A DNA stretch of 64,000 nt from Methyloradius palustris (GTDB taxonomy: Bacteria > Pseudomonadota > Gammaproteobacteria > Burkholderiales > Methylophilaceae): contig NZ_AP024110.1 of the NCBI RefSeq assembly GCF_019703875.1, positions 1,240,001-1,304,000 of the forward strand, written 5' to 3'. Position 1 is the first letter of the stretch. Every line of letters begins with the position of its first letter. A program made the translations under genes and the position numbers. The notes under the pieces are model-generated. The model made no database searches and had not been told where the DNA came from. It saw only the letters and a list, made by a program, of their open reading frames with translations. Below are positions 7,957 to 16,604 of the stretch, in pieces.

Positions 7957-9030
7957 ATGAGCGACTTACTTAAACAATACCGAGACCAGATTGACGCCAT
8001 TGATGAGCAGATGCTAAAGCTCGTTAATCAGCGTGCGCAGCTTGCACGTGAGATTGGCAATGTTAAAAATGGCGGGCCGATTTACCGACCAGAGCGCGAA
8101 GCTCAGGTCTTGCGTCGCCTCACAGAGCACAATGAAGGCCCGCTATCTGGCGATGCAGTGACTGCGATATTTAGAGCCGTTATGTCTAATTGCCGCGCGC
8201 TTGAAAAAGAACTTTCCGTAGCATTTCTTGGGCCATTAGGCACATTCAGCGAAGAAGCTGCGAATAAGCAGTTTGGCGGTCTTTCAGCACCCGTGCAATG
8301 TAGTTCTATTGATGAAGTTTTTCGTATGGTTGAGTCTGGCCAGGTGGACTATGGTGTGGTGCCCGTAGAAAATTCCACAGAGGGCGCAGTTGGTCGTACG
8401 CTGGATTTGCTGATGGCTACCAAACTGAACATATGTGGCGAGATTGCCTTGCCCATCCATCATAATCTGCTCTCAAAATCAGACTCTGTCGACCAAATCA
8501 AAACGGTGTATGCGCACTCGCAATCACTTGCACAGTGCCATCAATGGCTCAATGCGCATCTGCCAAATGCAGATCGCCAACCTGTTGTGAGTAATGCCGA
8601 AGCAGCCAATATTGCTAAAAATAATACTAACGGTAGTGTGGCTGCAATAGCCAGTACGCGCGCTGCAGAGCTTTTCAGCCTGAACAATTTGGCTAGCAAT
8701 ATTGAAGATGACCCTAAAAACACTACACGATTCCTGATTCTGGCCACGCACGATGTCGCGCCTTCAGGTAAAGATAAAACTTCTCTGGTAGTGGCTACCA
8801 AAAATGTCCCCGGCGCTATTCTGGAACTATTAAAGCCTCTGGCTGACGAACAAGTAAGCCTGACGAAACTTGAATCACGTCCTTCAAAAATCGGCTTATG
8901 GGAATATGTATTCTTTGTAGATATTGAAGGGCATCATCAGGATGCTGCAGTCTCTAAAGCATTAAAAGAGTTAGAAGCGCGTTCTTCGCTACTCAAAGTG
9001 TTGGGTTCATACCCTGTCGCTATTATATGA
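7957..9030 (+). CDS. pheA: Bifunctional chorismate mutase / prephenate dehydratase
   Basis: Makes phenylpyruvate from chorismate for phenylalanine synthesis. An AroQ-type chorismate mutase occupies about residues 1-90 (IDAIDEQMLKLVNQRAQLA). Prephenate dehydratase follows at about 90-270, with FLGPLGTFSEEA and the NTTRFL motif. An ACT domain at about 280-357 contains the ESRPSK phenylalanine-binding motif, so feedback inhibition by Phe is expected. It is 357 aa, shorter than the enterobacterial form because it has no long linker. Confidence 0.96.
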   Translation: MSDLLKQYRDQIDAIDEQMLKLVNQRAQLAREIGNVKNGGPIYRPEREAQVLRRLTEHNEGPLSGDAVTAIFRAVMSNCRALEKELSVAFLGPLGTFSEEAANKQFGGLSAPVQCSSIDEVFRMVESGQVDYGVVPVENSTEGAVGRTLDLLMATKLNICGEIALPIHHNLLSKSDSVDQIKTVYAHSQSLAQCHQWLNAHLPNADRQPVVSNAEAANIAKNNTNGSVAAIASTRAAELFSLNNLASNIEDDPKNTTRFLILATHDVAPSGKDKTSLVVATKNVPGAILELLKPLADEQVSLTKLESRPSKIGLWEYVFFVDIEGHHQDAAVSKALKELEARSSLLKVLGSYPVAII

Positions 9031-9126
9031 ACTAGCAACTATGAGTTAGTAAGTGGCTAAATGACACGCCCTAATGGCTGGCAATTAAACAAAAAAGAAT
9101 GACTCTCTCTTTGCGAAAATTATTCT

Positions 9127-10284
9127 ATGTCTACCATTAGAGATTTACTTCAAACTGCCAAACTCAAAAGTATCACGCTTACTTTTGCCAATAAGCGCTT
9201 AGAGCAGATATACCGTAGGCATGATTTAATCAGGCTGCGTCGTCAATCCAGAATAGCTTTATTGGTAGGGAGCATACTGTATGGCTCTTATATCATCATG
9301 GATTTTCTCTTCATTCCACCCCAGCATCTGATCAAAGCTCTGTACTTGCATACCATGGCAATGATGATTGCCTTCTCGGTTTTTGCGATCACTTTTACAA
9401 AGTATTTTAATAAACATCATCAACCATTGTTGATGATGACCGCTATTTTCGCTGGTTTATGCTTACTGGGCATCATGAGTTATTTGCCAGAAGCTTCCAT
9501 CAGCCTGTTTTCTGCAGCGATTATTTTGCTTACCTTTTGGTGCCATTACTTCTCTGGTTTACGCTTTATTAATGCCACCGCAGTTGGCATTATCTTATTG
9601 ATATTGTTTAATATAATGTTCAATAATTTGCAATTCTGGACTTTATTTAGCATCAATTACTTTGTAGTTTCGGGCAATATTCTGGGCAGTTTTGCCAGCT
9701 ATATCGGTGAAAAACAGAACCGAATGTTGTTCCTACGAGAGCGAGAGCTTGATAGCGAAAGACGCTTACAACATGAACGTGCATTGCATGACAGGCTGAC
9801 AGGTTTGCCTAACCGCGAGTTGCTGCAAGATCGGGTAGAGCAGGCAATTACCTTTGCCAGTCGTCAAGACCAAGTTAGTGCAGGTTTGTTTATTGACCTA
9901 GATAAATTTAAACCGATTAACGACATTCATGGCCATGCAGCGGGCGATTTTGTGTTGCAAGAAGTCGCTAGAAGATTGCAACATGTAGTGCGTGAAGCAG
10001 ATACCGTGAGCCGACTAGGCGGCGATGAGTTTTTTATTCTTGCTGAAAATATACAAACAGAAGCTGCCGCTGTCACACTTGCCAATAAGCTCCTGCAGCA
10101 ATTGCAACTGCCATTCAAGGTGAGTAATGAAATTACCATTGATGATGTCTCTGCGAGCATAGGCATATGCATGTTTCCATACAAGAATGTGACTGCTGTT
10201 GATGTCGTGAGACGTGCTGACCATGCAATGTACGATGTGAAAAATGCAGGTAAATCGGGAGTTTCAGTCGCCAAGATTATCTAA
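9127..10284 (+). CDS. Membrane diguanylate cyclase (GGDEF)
   Basis: Inner-membrane protein of 385 aa predicted to make cyclic di-GMP. About five to six hydrophobic helices cover residues 40-195, without a recognised sensor domain, and a short coiled linker follows. The GGDEF domain covers about residues 220-385. The catalytic motif GGDEF is intact at 298-302. The inhibitory I-site RxxD (READ) stands five residues before it, so product inhibition is likely. It is inserted between pheA and hisC, genes often adjacent in relatives. The signal it senses is unknown. Confidence 0.9.
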   Translation: MSTIRDLLQTAKLKSITLTFANKRLEQIYRRHDLIRLRRQSRIALLVGSILYGSYIIMDFLFIPPQHLIKALYLHTMAMMIAFSVFAITFTKYFNKHHQPLLMMTAIFAGLCLLGIMSYLPEASISLFSAAIILLTFWCHYFSGLRFINATAVGIILLILFNIMFNNLQFWTLFSINYFVVSGNILGSFASYIGEKQNRMLFLRERELDSERRLQHERALHDRLTGLPNRELLQDRVEQAITFASRQDQVSAGLFIDLDKFKPINDIHGHAAGDFVLQEVARRLQHVVREADTVSRLGGDEFFILAENIQTEAAAVTLANKLLQQLQLPFKVSNEITIDDVSASIGICMFPYKNVTAVDVVRRADHAMYDVKNAGKSGVSVAKII

Positions 10285-10336
10285 CTTGGCTGTAGGTTTT
10301 TATAAAATGTACACTGAAATGTTAACATCTAGTTTT

Positions 10337-10365
10337 AAGGCGGCTTATGCCGCTTCATTTTTTTC
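10337..10365 (+). terminator. Probable terminator after the GGDEF gene
   Basis: A hairpin GCGGC (10340-10344)/GCCGC (10349-10353) with loop TTAT is followed by a T-rich stretch ending near 10364. It ends 15 bases before the GTG of hisC, so it could also be a leader hairpin of hisC. Confidence 0.5.
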
Positions 10366-10379
10366 TTGAGAGGTAGTTT

Positions 10380-11483
10380 GTGAGTAAGTTGTCAGAATTA
10401 GCACCATCGTATATCCGTTCAATTGCGGCTTATCAACCTGGTAAGCCGATTGCTGACTTGGCTCGTGAAATGGACTTGCAGCCCGAGCAGATTGTGAAAC
10501 TCGCATCGAATGAAAACCCGCTAGGTGTTGGACCGAAAGCAGAGGCTGCGATGCATGCCGCATTGACAGATATTGCGCGCTATCCAGACGGTAATAGCTT
10601 TATTCTCCGCGATGCCGTCTGCGCGAAATTTAATGTAAAGCCCGATCAACTAATATTTGGTAATGGCTCAAATGACATTCTTGAGCTTGCTGCCCGTGCA
10701 TTTTTAACAGCAGGGGATGAGGCAATTTATGCGCAACATGCCTTTGCTGTATATGCCTTGGTTACACAGGCAGTAGGTGCAAAAGGGGTGGTGATTCCAG
10801 CTAAAGAATATGGCCATGACTTGCCCGCTATGCTTGCAGCAATCACAGCAAAAACACGCATTATTTTTGTGGCGAATCCAAATAACCCGACAGGTACGCT
10901 GTTGCCTAAAGATGAGCTGTTCGCGTTTTTAAAGGCTGTGCCGAGCAATATTTTAGTTGTTCTGGATGAAGCTTATGATGAGTATCTATCTGATACGTAC
11001 AAGTCTGAAGCGATTAAATGGCTAGCAGAATTCGATAACCTGATTATTTCACGCTCATTCTCCAAAGCCTATGGCTTGGCAGGTTTGCGTATAGGTTTTG
11101 GCGTTACATCTACCGATATAGCAGACATCATCAATCGCGTCAGACAGCCATTCAATGTGAACAGCGTCGCGCAAGCTGCTGCAGCGGCTTCATTAGAGGA
11201 TGATGAGTTCGTTGAGCGTACCAGAGCGCTTAATCAGGCAGGCATGCTGCAAATCACTCGAGGTCTCACGCAACTTGACTTAGATTACATTCCGTCATTC
11301 GGTAATTTCGTTAGTTTTCGAGTGGCTAATACAAAAGAGGTGTATCAAAAGCTGCTGCAGAGCGGCGTGATTGTTCGCCCGATTGCTGCATATGAGATGC
11401 CAGAGTACCTGCGGGTGAGTATTGGGCTTTATTCTGAAAATGAAAAGTTCTTACAGGCGCTTAAAGCAATTCTATCTAGCTAA
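10380..11483 (+). CDS. hisC: Histidinol-phosphate aminotransferase
   Basis: Class II PLP aminotransferase of histidine synthesis; paralogues next to pheA often also transaminate aromatic keto acids. Motifs are KLASNENPLG near the N-terminus, FVANPNNPTG, and the PLP lysine in SRSFSKAYGLAGLRIGF. It is 367 aa. Translation starts at GTG with AGGTAG upstream. The position after serC-pheA suggests a role in phenylalanine/tyrosine as well as histidine synthesis (inference from context). Confidence 0.92.
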   Translation: MSKLSELAPSYIRSIAAYQPGKPIADLAREMDLQPEQIVKLASNENPLGVGPKAEAAMHAALTDIARYPDGNSFILRDAVCAKFNVKPDQLIFGNGSNDILELAARAFLTAGDEAIYAQHAFAVYALVTQAVGAKGVVIPAKEYGHDLPAMLAAITAKTRIIFVANPNNPTGTLLPKDELFAFLKAVPSNILVVLDEAYDEYLSDTYKSEAIKWLAEFDNLIISRSFSKAYGLAGLRIGFGVTSTDIADIINRVRQPFNVNSVAQAAAAASLEDDEFVERTRALNQAGMLQITRGLTQLDLDYIPSFGNFVSFRVANTKEVYQKLLQSGVIVRPIAAYEMPEYLRVSIGLYSENEKFLQALKAILSS

Positions 11484-11495
11484 AAGTCTTGCTAG

Positions 11496-12821
11496 CTAAA
11501 AACTATGTACAAATTGCAGGCTAAACACATCCACCTGGTTATCGTATGCGCCACGTAATGTATCTTTAAGCGCACTAACGCTAGCATCGTTGGTTTTATT
11601 GAGGGTAGTCTCTTTCACAAAAACATGGCTGTAAGCTATATCAATGCTGTTGTCGTCACTTAATTTGTAATTGGCGCCTGCAGATAGCCAATAGCGGTCA
11701 TTATCAGGAATACGTGGCGTGCGGTAGGTATCACTAACTGGGCTTTCATCATAAGCAATGCCAGTGCGTAATTTTAGGTGCTGGTTGTAATGGTAATTAG
11801 CCCCGAATGCGAGCCTGATTGTGTTACTCCAATTCTCTGCAGTATCCGCAGCTATGCTGCCAGAATCGCGCACTACGGTGAGATTTTTAAACTTCTTCCA
11901 GCCTACCCAAGTGATGTCAGCGAGCAGATCCCATTCTTCATTGAGTTGATGGAATAGTGAGGCGGATAAGCTATCTGGCGTGGTGAGTTTTGCGCTGATA
12001 TTGCCATTAGGGAAACTTGTTGCCAATGCGCTAGGCACATTACTGAAGCCTATATTGCCATCTAAAGTCAAATGGACTTGAGAGCGGTAGGCTAGACCCA
12101 ACCTTGTTGCGTTGTTTATCTGCCAGATTGCGCCTGTATTCCAGCCAATTCCCCAGCCATCACCATGAATGCTCGCGACGCCATCCCTGCTTTGTGGTGT
12201 GCCGCAGCCTAGTCCTAAACCAGTGCATAGTGTACCAAAATCAACTGCGCTACTCAGGCTAGCCTCTGCACGCATGGCTAAAATGCCAAAGCCTAAAGAC
12301 AGCTGATCATTAGCCTTGAATGCAACAGAGGGATTGATGTTGGTGGTTTTGAGTTCTGATTTAATGGCTTGGTAACGACCCACCCAATCACTGTCATATT
12401 CAGTTTTAAGCCCGAAGGGTACGTTAATCCCCAAACCTATACGAATATCTGGTGTGATTGCATTAGTCAGGTAGAAGTTGGGAATGAACGTGAGGTCGCC
12501 AGCATCACCGCCATTATTGCCAGTCGTGCCAGCACCAAATGCAGTAGTTGAGCCATTGTTGTTAAAGCTAGCAGAAGGCAAGATAGCATGCGCCCCAATC
12601 ACTAGCTGGTTATCAGGTAGATACGTCATGCCAGCTGGGTTCTGATATACCGTGCTGGCATCTTCAGCGCTTGCCGCGCCACCTGCATAAGCATTGCCAC
12701 CAGCGCTAGCACTTTGCTCTATTAAGCCATAACCAGCAGCATAAGCTTGGCTAGTCAGCAGCCAACATGAAAATATGACGAACCGTATGATTGCGCTATT
12801 TTTCATCAATTGCCACTTCAT
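11496..12821 (-). CDS. FadL/OMPP1-family outer-membrane transport protein
   Basis: Predicted 14-stranded outer-membrane beta-barrel for hydrophobic molecules. A signal peptide (hydrophobic FVIFSCWLLTSQAYA, cleavage before AGYG) leads into the family-typical N-terminus with the VYQNPAGM motif. The barrel ends in phenylalanine. The ATG at 12821 overlaps the TGA of the upstream GGDEF-EAL gene as ATGA, so translation is coupled. A second Met at 12806 is also possible, and an upstream extension to 12848 is unlikely. The substrate is unknown; long-chain fatty acid or hydrocarbon uptake is only the family norm. Confidence 0.88.
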   Translation of the reverse strand: MKWQLMKNSAIIRFVIFSCWLLTSQAYAAGYGLIEQSASAGGNAYAGGAASAEDASTVYQNPAGMTYLPDNQLVIGAHAILPSASFNNNGSTTAFGAGTTGNNGGDAGDLTFIPNFYLTNAITPDIRIGLGINVPFGLKTEYDSDWVGRYQAIKSELKTTNINPSVAFKANDQLSLGFGILAMRAEASLSSAVDFGTLCTGLGLGCGTPQSRDGVASIHGDGWGIGWNTGAIWQINNATRLGLAYRSQVHLTLDGNIGFSNVPSALATSFPNGNISAKLTTPDSLSASLFHQLNEEWDLLADITWVGWKKFKNLTVVRDSGSIAADTAENWSNTIRLAFGANYHYNQHLKLRTGIAYDESPVSDTYRTPRIPDNDRYWLSAGANYKLSDDNSIDIAYSHVFVKETTLNKTNDASVSALKDTLRGAYDNQVDVFSLQFVHSF

Positions 12822-15235
12822 CCCAAGCTGGTTTCTTGCATTAACCAATCTGCAATGCTGTGATCTGAAAGTTTGTTTTCGAAAGTGGCAATATCCATCG
12901 GTTTACAGAACATATAACCTTGATAAGCTCTACAGCCGATTTGCTGCAGAAATCTAAGTTGCTCAATCGTCTCAACGCCTTCTGCAATCACTTCAAGCTC
13001 CAAGCTTTTACCCATGGCAATAATCGTCTCAACAATCACTGCATTATCGTGTCTTTCCAGCGCATCTAATACAAAGCTTCTATCAATTTTCAGTTCATCT
13101 AGCGGGAGGCGTTTTAATACTGAAAGTGACGAATAACCTACGCCAAAGTCGTCCAGTGAGAGCGATACGCCAATCTGTTTTAATCGCTGCATCTTGCTGA
13201 CAATGTCGTCAATATTCTGTAGCACCAAACTTTCTGTCAATTCAAGAACGAGCAATTTTGGATTGCAGCCACTCTCTTTAATGGCCGTTTCAACCTGTTT
13301 TGTAAAGCCTGGCTCACTAAATTGCAGGGCACTTACGTTTACTGAAAGCTTAAGCTCCGATTGAATTGGGAACTGCTCCCATTCTTTGAGTTGCTGGCAT
13401 GCCTGCCTAAGCACCCAATTGCCTATTTGAATAATCAGGCCTGAAGACTCTGCAATTGGGATAAATTCAGCAGGTGACACCATGCCATGCTCGGGGTGTT
13501 GCCAGCGCAGTAATATTTCAGCGCCTTTAATTTGATAATTGTGATTCACTTGCGCCTGAAAAAAGAGCATCAACTGGTTTTTTTCAAGCGCCACAAACAG
13601 GTCATTTTTAAGGCTTGCTCTTAAATCCAGCTCTGGTTTGATACTGGTATTGAAAAACTTGAAGTTGTTCCTGCCCGCTTTTTTAGCCTCATACATGGCG
13701 GTATCCGCCTGTTGCAGGATGTCATCGACAGTAACATCCTGGCCTCGAAACAAGGTCACACCCAAGCTACAGGAGTTGTAATGATTGTATTGCCCAAGGT
13801 TAAAGGGCTGGTTGACGCATTTAATGAGCTTATGCGCAATATTGTGGCTTGCTTCAACGGCTTTCTGATAATCGTCACTGAGGTCTTCAATCATGATGAC
13901 GAACTCATCACCACCTATGCGCGCAACGCTGTCGTTTTCCCGCAATGCATTTTGCAATCGTCCTGAAACCTCTTGTAGCAATAAATCACCTACGCCATGC
14001 CCCTTAGTGTCATTGAGTGTTTTGAAATCATCCAGATCAATAAACATGGCGGCACCATAGGCCCCAGTTCGCTTGCTACTCACCAGCGCTTGGTTGAGTC
14101 TATCTGTCATCAGGCGGCGATTAGGCAGGTTGGTCAGTGCATCAAAGAAAGCCAGGCGTTGAATCTCTTCCTGTGCTTTTACATGATCCGTAATGTCCTG
14201 AACGATTGAGGCAATACCAATTGGATTATTCTGGCTATCACGCAGTGTAGTATTAAACCATTCGCATTCAATCAAAGTGCCATCTTTCCGGATGTTGAGA
14301 TTGCGCGAGCGTTCGCCACCAGAATCTGAAATCAAAGAGTTCATGACCTCATTCACTTGTTCTATGGCTACGTTGGGAATAATCAACTTGGCATGCTGAT
14401 GAATGGCTTCGGCAGCACTATAGCCAAATATTTTTTCTGCAGCAGGATTCCAAGAGGTAAATCTGAATTCTGTATCGAACTCGATGACCCCCATGGGCGT
14501 CTGTTCGAGGTGCAGCTTTTGTTTTTGTGCCAGAGCCGCGATCGATTCTCGGCTTTTGTCTGCCACAATTTTCAGTCGGATATTATCGCCTATCATCCTG
14601 GTCAATCGGCTGCCTGAGACCGAAACATACAGCAGGAACAGCATGAGGAGGGCGCCCATCTGGAAGGAAATGCCCTTTGCCAGCAAGAAATTAGGCACGG
14701 TTAGCAAAATGATGCTGTAAACAAACCTTCTTAAAGTGACATCATCATAAGCAAAAGAAACTGAGGCGCCAGCAATGACACCAGCGATGGACATGACGAG
14801 AAAGGTTTGGTGTGCAATATCATGTGGTGCAAATAGTAGTAAGCCGATAATGCCCCAAGAGATGCCGCAACTGGTGGCAGCAATACGATAGCGTTTTAAC
14901 CAGGGGGTATAGTCTGTGATTTCGTTTCTGGCTGCGGTCGTATGATAGGCAATGGCCAGCAGATAACGCCCAATATAAGTGGCAAAAATAGCTGTACTGG
15001 CAATCACAATACTTTTTTGATCAACGACTTGAGATTCAAAATTGATCAGAATGCAGGCGAGTATCAATTGCACAAACAGCATGTTGACGAATGCTGTCTT
15101 AAGATTGCTGGAATATAGGTTTTTGACTATTTCTGCTGTGAGTTCAGCATTATTGATTGTTGCTGAGTCTTTTGCTGCTGCAAGCAGACCATATTCAGCA
15201 AGTCCATTTTTTTGATTGTTATTATCTGCCAGCAT
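12818..15235 (-). CDS. Membrane PAS-GGDEF-EAL cyclic di-GMP enzyme
   Basis: 805-residue inner-membrane protein. The N-terminal half has about six or seven membrane helices (about residues 45-215). A PAS domain follows at about 240-360, then GGDEF at about 365-525 and EAL at about 545-795. The cyclase motif GGDEF is intact at 441-445 with the I-site REND before it. The phosphodiesterase signature reads EIL (573-575) in place of EAL, a tolerated change. LTES, DDFGVGYSS, KIDRSF, AEGVET and QGY motifs are present, so both activities may be retained. It is divergent from pqqA and coupled to the FadL gene downstream. Confidence 0.93.
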   Translation of the reverse strand: MLADNNNQKNGLAEYGLLAAAKDSATINNAELTAEIVKNLYSSNLKTAFVNMLFVQLILACILINFESQVVDQKSIVIASTAIFATYIGRYLLAIAYHTTAARNEITDYTPWLKRYRIAATSCGISWGIIGLLLFAPHDIAHQTFLVMSIAGVIAGASVSFAYDDVTLRRFVYSIILLTVPNFLLAKGISFQMGALLMLFLLYVSVSGSRLTRMIGDNIRLKIVADKSRESIAALAQKQKLHLEQTPMGVIEFDTEFRFTSWNPAAEKIFGYSAAEAIHQHAKLIIPNVAIEQVNEVMNSLISDSGGERSRNLNIRKDGTLIECEWFNTTLRDSQNNPIGIASIVQDITDHVKAQEEIQRLAFFDALTNLPNRRLMTDRLNQALVSSKRTGAYGAAMFIDLDDFKTLNDTKGHGVGDLLLQEVSGRLQNALRENDSVARIGGDEFVIMIEDLSDDYQKAVEASHNIAHKLIKCVNQPFNLGQYNHYNSCSLGVTLFRGQDVTVDDILQQADTAMYEAKKAGRNNFKFFNTSIKPELDLRASLKNDLFVALEKNQLMLFFQAQVNHNYQIKGAEILLRWQHPEHGMVSPAEFIPIAESSGLIIQIGNWVLRQACQQLKEWEQFPIQSELKLSVNVSALQFSEPGFTKQVETAIKESGCNPKLLVLELTESLVLQNIDDIVSKMQRLKQIGVSLSLDDFGVGYSSLSVLKRLPLDELKIDRSFVLDALERHDNAVIVETIIAMGKSLELEVIAEGVETIEQLRFLQQIGCRAYQGYMFCKPMDIATFENKLSDHSIADWLMQETSLG

Positions 15236-15284
15236 GAGAATCCCCGCTCATCCTAATTTGATTGCAAACCAAATCTACCCCGTT

Positions 15285-15350
15285 TGCGAAAAGTATACTC
15301 TGTACTATTGCTATCATGATAATCATGAGTAGTCTTTACAAGTTTTCGCA
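15285..15350. promoter_or_regulatory. Nested inverted repeats upstream of pqqA
   Basis: TGCGAAAA (15285-15292) is repeated inverted as TTTTCGCA (15343-15350). Between them lies a perfect 15-bp palindrome, TCATGAT-A-ATCATGA (15314-15328). The arrangement, in the divergent gap between pqqA and the GGDEF-EAL gene, looks like an operator or nested protein-binding site. No known regulator motif is recognised. Confidence 0.4.
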
Positions 15351-15446
15351 GTGTTGCCAGATGCTGATTGCGCCCACAATGCGTCCACGTTATGAGTTTA
15401 TTGAAATCATAACGGCTTAAACTTTCAACAATTAAGGAGATTCATC

Positions 15447-15518
15447 ATGTGGACCAAACCAGAAGTTACAGAAATGCGTTTCGGCTTTGAAGTTACAATG
15501 TACGTTTGCAATCGTTAA
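15447..15518 (+). CDS. pqqA: PQQ precursor peptide PqqA
   Basis: 23-residue ribosomally made precursor of pyrroloquinoline quinone. Glu15 and Tyr19 in the core EVTMY are the two residues cross-linked by PqqE and become the PQQ skeleton. The N-terminus MWTKPEVTEMRFG is typical of the family. An excellent AAGGAGA ribosome site sits at 15434-15440. It is followed by two hairpins before pqqB, which probably keeps pqqA expression above that of the enzymes. PQQ serves methanol dehydrogenase in this methylotroph. Confidence 0.97.
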   Translation: MWTKPEVTEMRFGFEVTMYVCNR

Positions 15519-15531
15519 TTGATTGTCAGCT

Positions 15532-15563
15532 ATCTGGCTATGGCTTAAACGGCATAGTCAGAT
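15532..15563 (+). other. First hairpin in the pqqA-pqqB gap
   Basis: ATCTGGCTATG (15532-15542) pairs with CATAGTCAGAT (15553-15563): 11 pairs with one G-T wobble and a 10-base loop. There is no T-run, so it is more likely an mRNA-stabilising or processing structure than a terminator. Confidence 0.6.
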
Positions 15564-15571
15564 CGAACGAA

Positions 15572-15617
15572 ATAGGGTGACTGAGAGCCGCAAGCTCACA
15601 AGCACCCTATGTTTTTT
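15572..15617 (+). terminator. Leaky terminator between pqqA and pqqB
   Basis: ATAGGGTG (15572-15579) pairs with CACCCTAT (15603-15610), enclosing a small inner hairpin GAGC/GCTC. The sequence GTTTTTT follows. pqqBCDE has no obvious separate promoter, so partial read-through would give the high pqqA to low pqqB-E ratio known in other PQQ producers (inference for this strain). Confidence 0.7.
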
Positions 15618-15677
15618 GCATCAAAGGTTTAATCTATTGTTTTTGTTCATTGCTTAATCGAAAGTAGTTAGTTATTT

Positions 15678-16595
15678 ATGCATATTCATGTTCTGGGTTC
15701 AGCAGCAGGTGGCGGTTTTCCACAATGGAACTGCAACTGTTTTAATTGTGATGGCCTGCGTAAAGGCACTATCAAAGCCACCAAGCGCACGCAGTCTTCC
15801 ATCTGCGTGAGTGGTGATGGAGTTAACTGGGTATTGTTCAATACTTCGCCTGATGTACTCCAACAGATACAGGATTTCGCTCCCTTGCAGCCTGGCCGTG
15901 CCATCCGCGATAGCGGCATTGTCGGCATTGTGCTGATTGATGCGCAGATTGACCACACGACTGGCTTGCTGATGCTGCGTGAAGGCCAAGTGAAACGTGA
16001 GATTTACTGCACTGATATGGTGTACCAAGACCTGACCACTGGTAATCCACTACTGAATATTCTCGGGCATTACTGCGGTATCAATCGCCATGATGTGCCG
16101 CTCGATGGCACCACGTCATTTGAAGTGCCGGGTGCTGCTAATTTGCGCTTTACAGCCGTTGCGCTGAAGAGCGCTGCGCCACCATATTCCCCACACCGCA
16201 ATAACCCGCACCCTGGCGATACCATCGGTGTGCTGATTGAAGATACTAAGACTGGCAAAAAAGCCTGGTATTCCCCAGGCCTAGGTGAGATAGAGCCACA
16301 TTTGCCGCCATTCTTTGAGCAGGCTGACTGCATCATGGTCGATGGCACGTTCTGGACCAACACTGAAATGATTGATATGGGCCTGATGACGAAAAAAGCC
16401 CGCGATATTGGCCACAATCCACAATCGGGTGAAGCTGGCATGATGGAAGTGCTGTCAGCGTATCCAAAAGCACGTAAGGTGCTGATACACATTAACAATA
16501 CCAACCCGATTTTAAGGGAAGATTCTGCCGAAAGAGCCGAACTGACCCGCCATGGTATCGAAGTTGCCTACGATGGCATGGATATTATCCTCTAG
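15678..16595 (+). CDS. pqqB: PQQ biosynthesis protein PqqB
   Basis: Metallo-beta-lactamase-fold protein of PQQ synthesis, 305 aa, thought to hydroxylate the tyrosine part of the cross-linked intermediate. The N-terminus MHIHVLGSAAGGGFPQWNC and the NCDG cysteine region are diagnostic. IDAQIDHTTGLLMLRE is the family equivalent of the metal-binding HxHxDH segment. HINNTNPIL near the C-terminus is also conserved. It is the first enzyme gene after pqqA, and six-base gene spacing leads on to pqqC. Confidence 0.96.
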   Translation: MHIHVLGSAAGGGFPQWNCNCFNCDGLRKGTIKATKRTQSSICVSGDGVNWVLFNTSPDVLQQIQDFAPLQPGRAIRDSGIVGIVLIDAQIDHTTGLLMLREGQVKREIYCTDMVYQDLTTGNPLLNILGHYCGINRHDVPLDGTTSFEVPGAANLRFTAVALKSAAPPYSPHRNNPHPGDTIGVLIEDTKTGKKAWYSPGLGEIEPHLPPFFEQADCIMVDGTFWTNTEMIDMGLMTKKARDIGHNPQSGEAGMMEVLSAYPKARKVLIHINNTNPILREDSAERAELTRHGIEVAYDGMDIIL

Positions 16596-16604
16596 GAGAA
16601 GATG

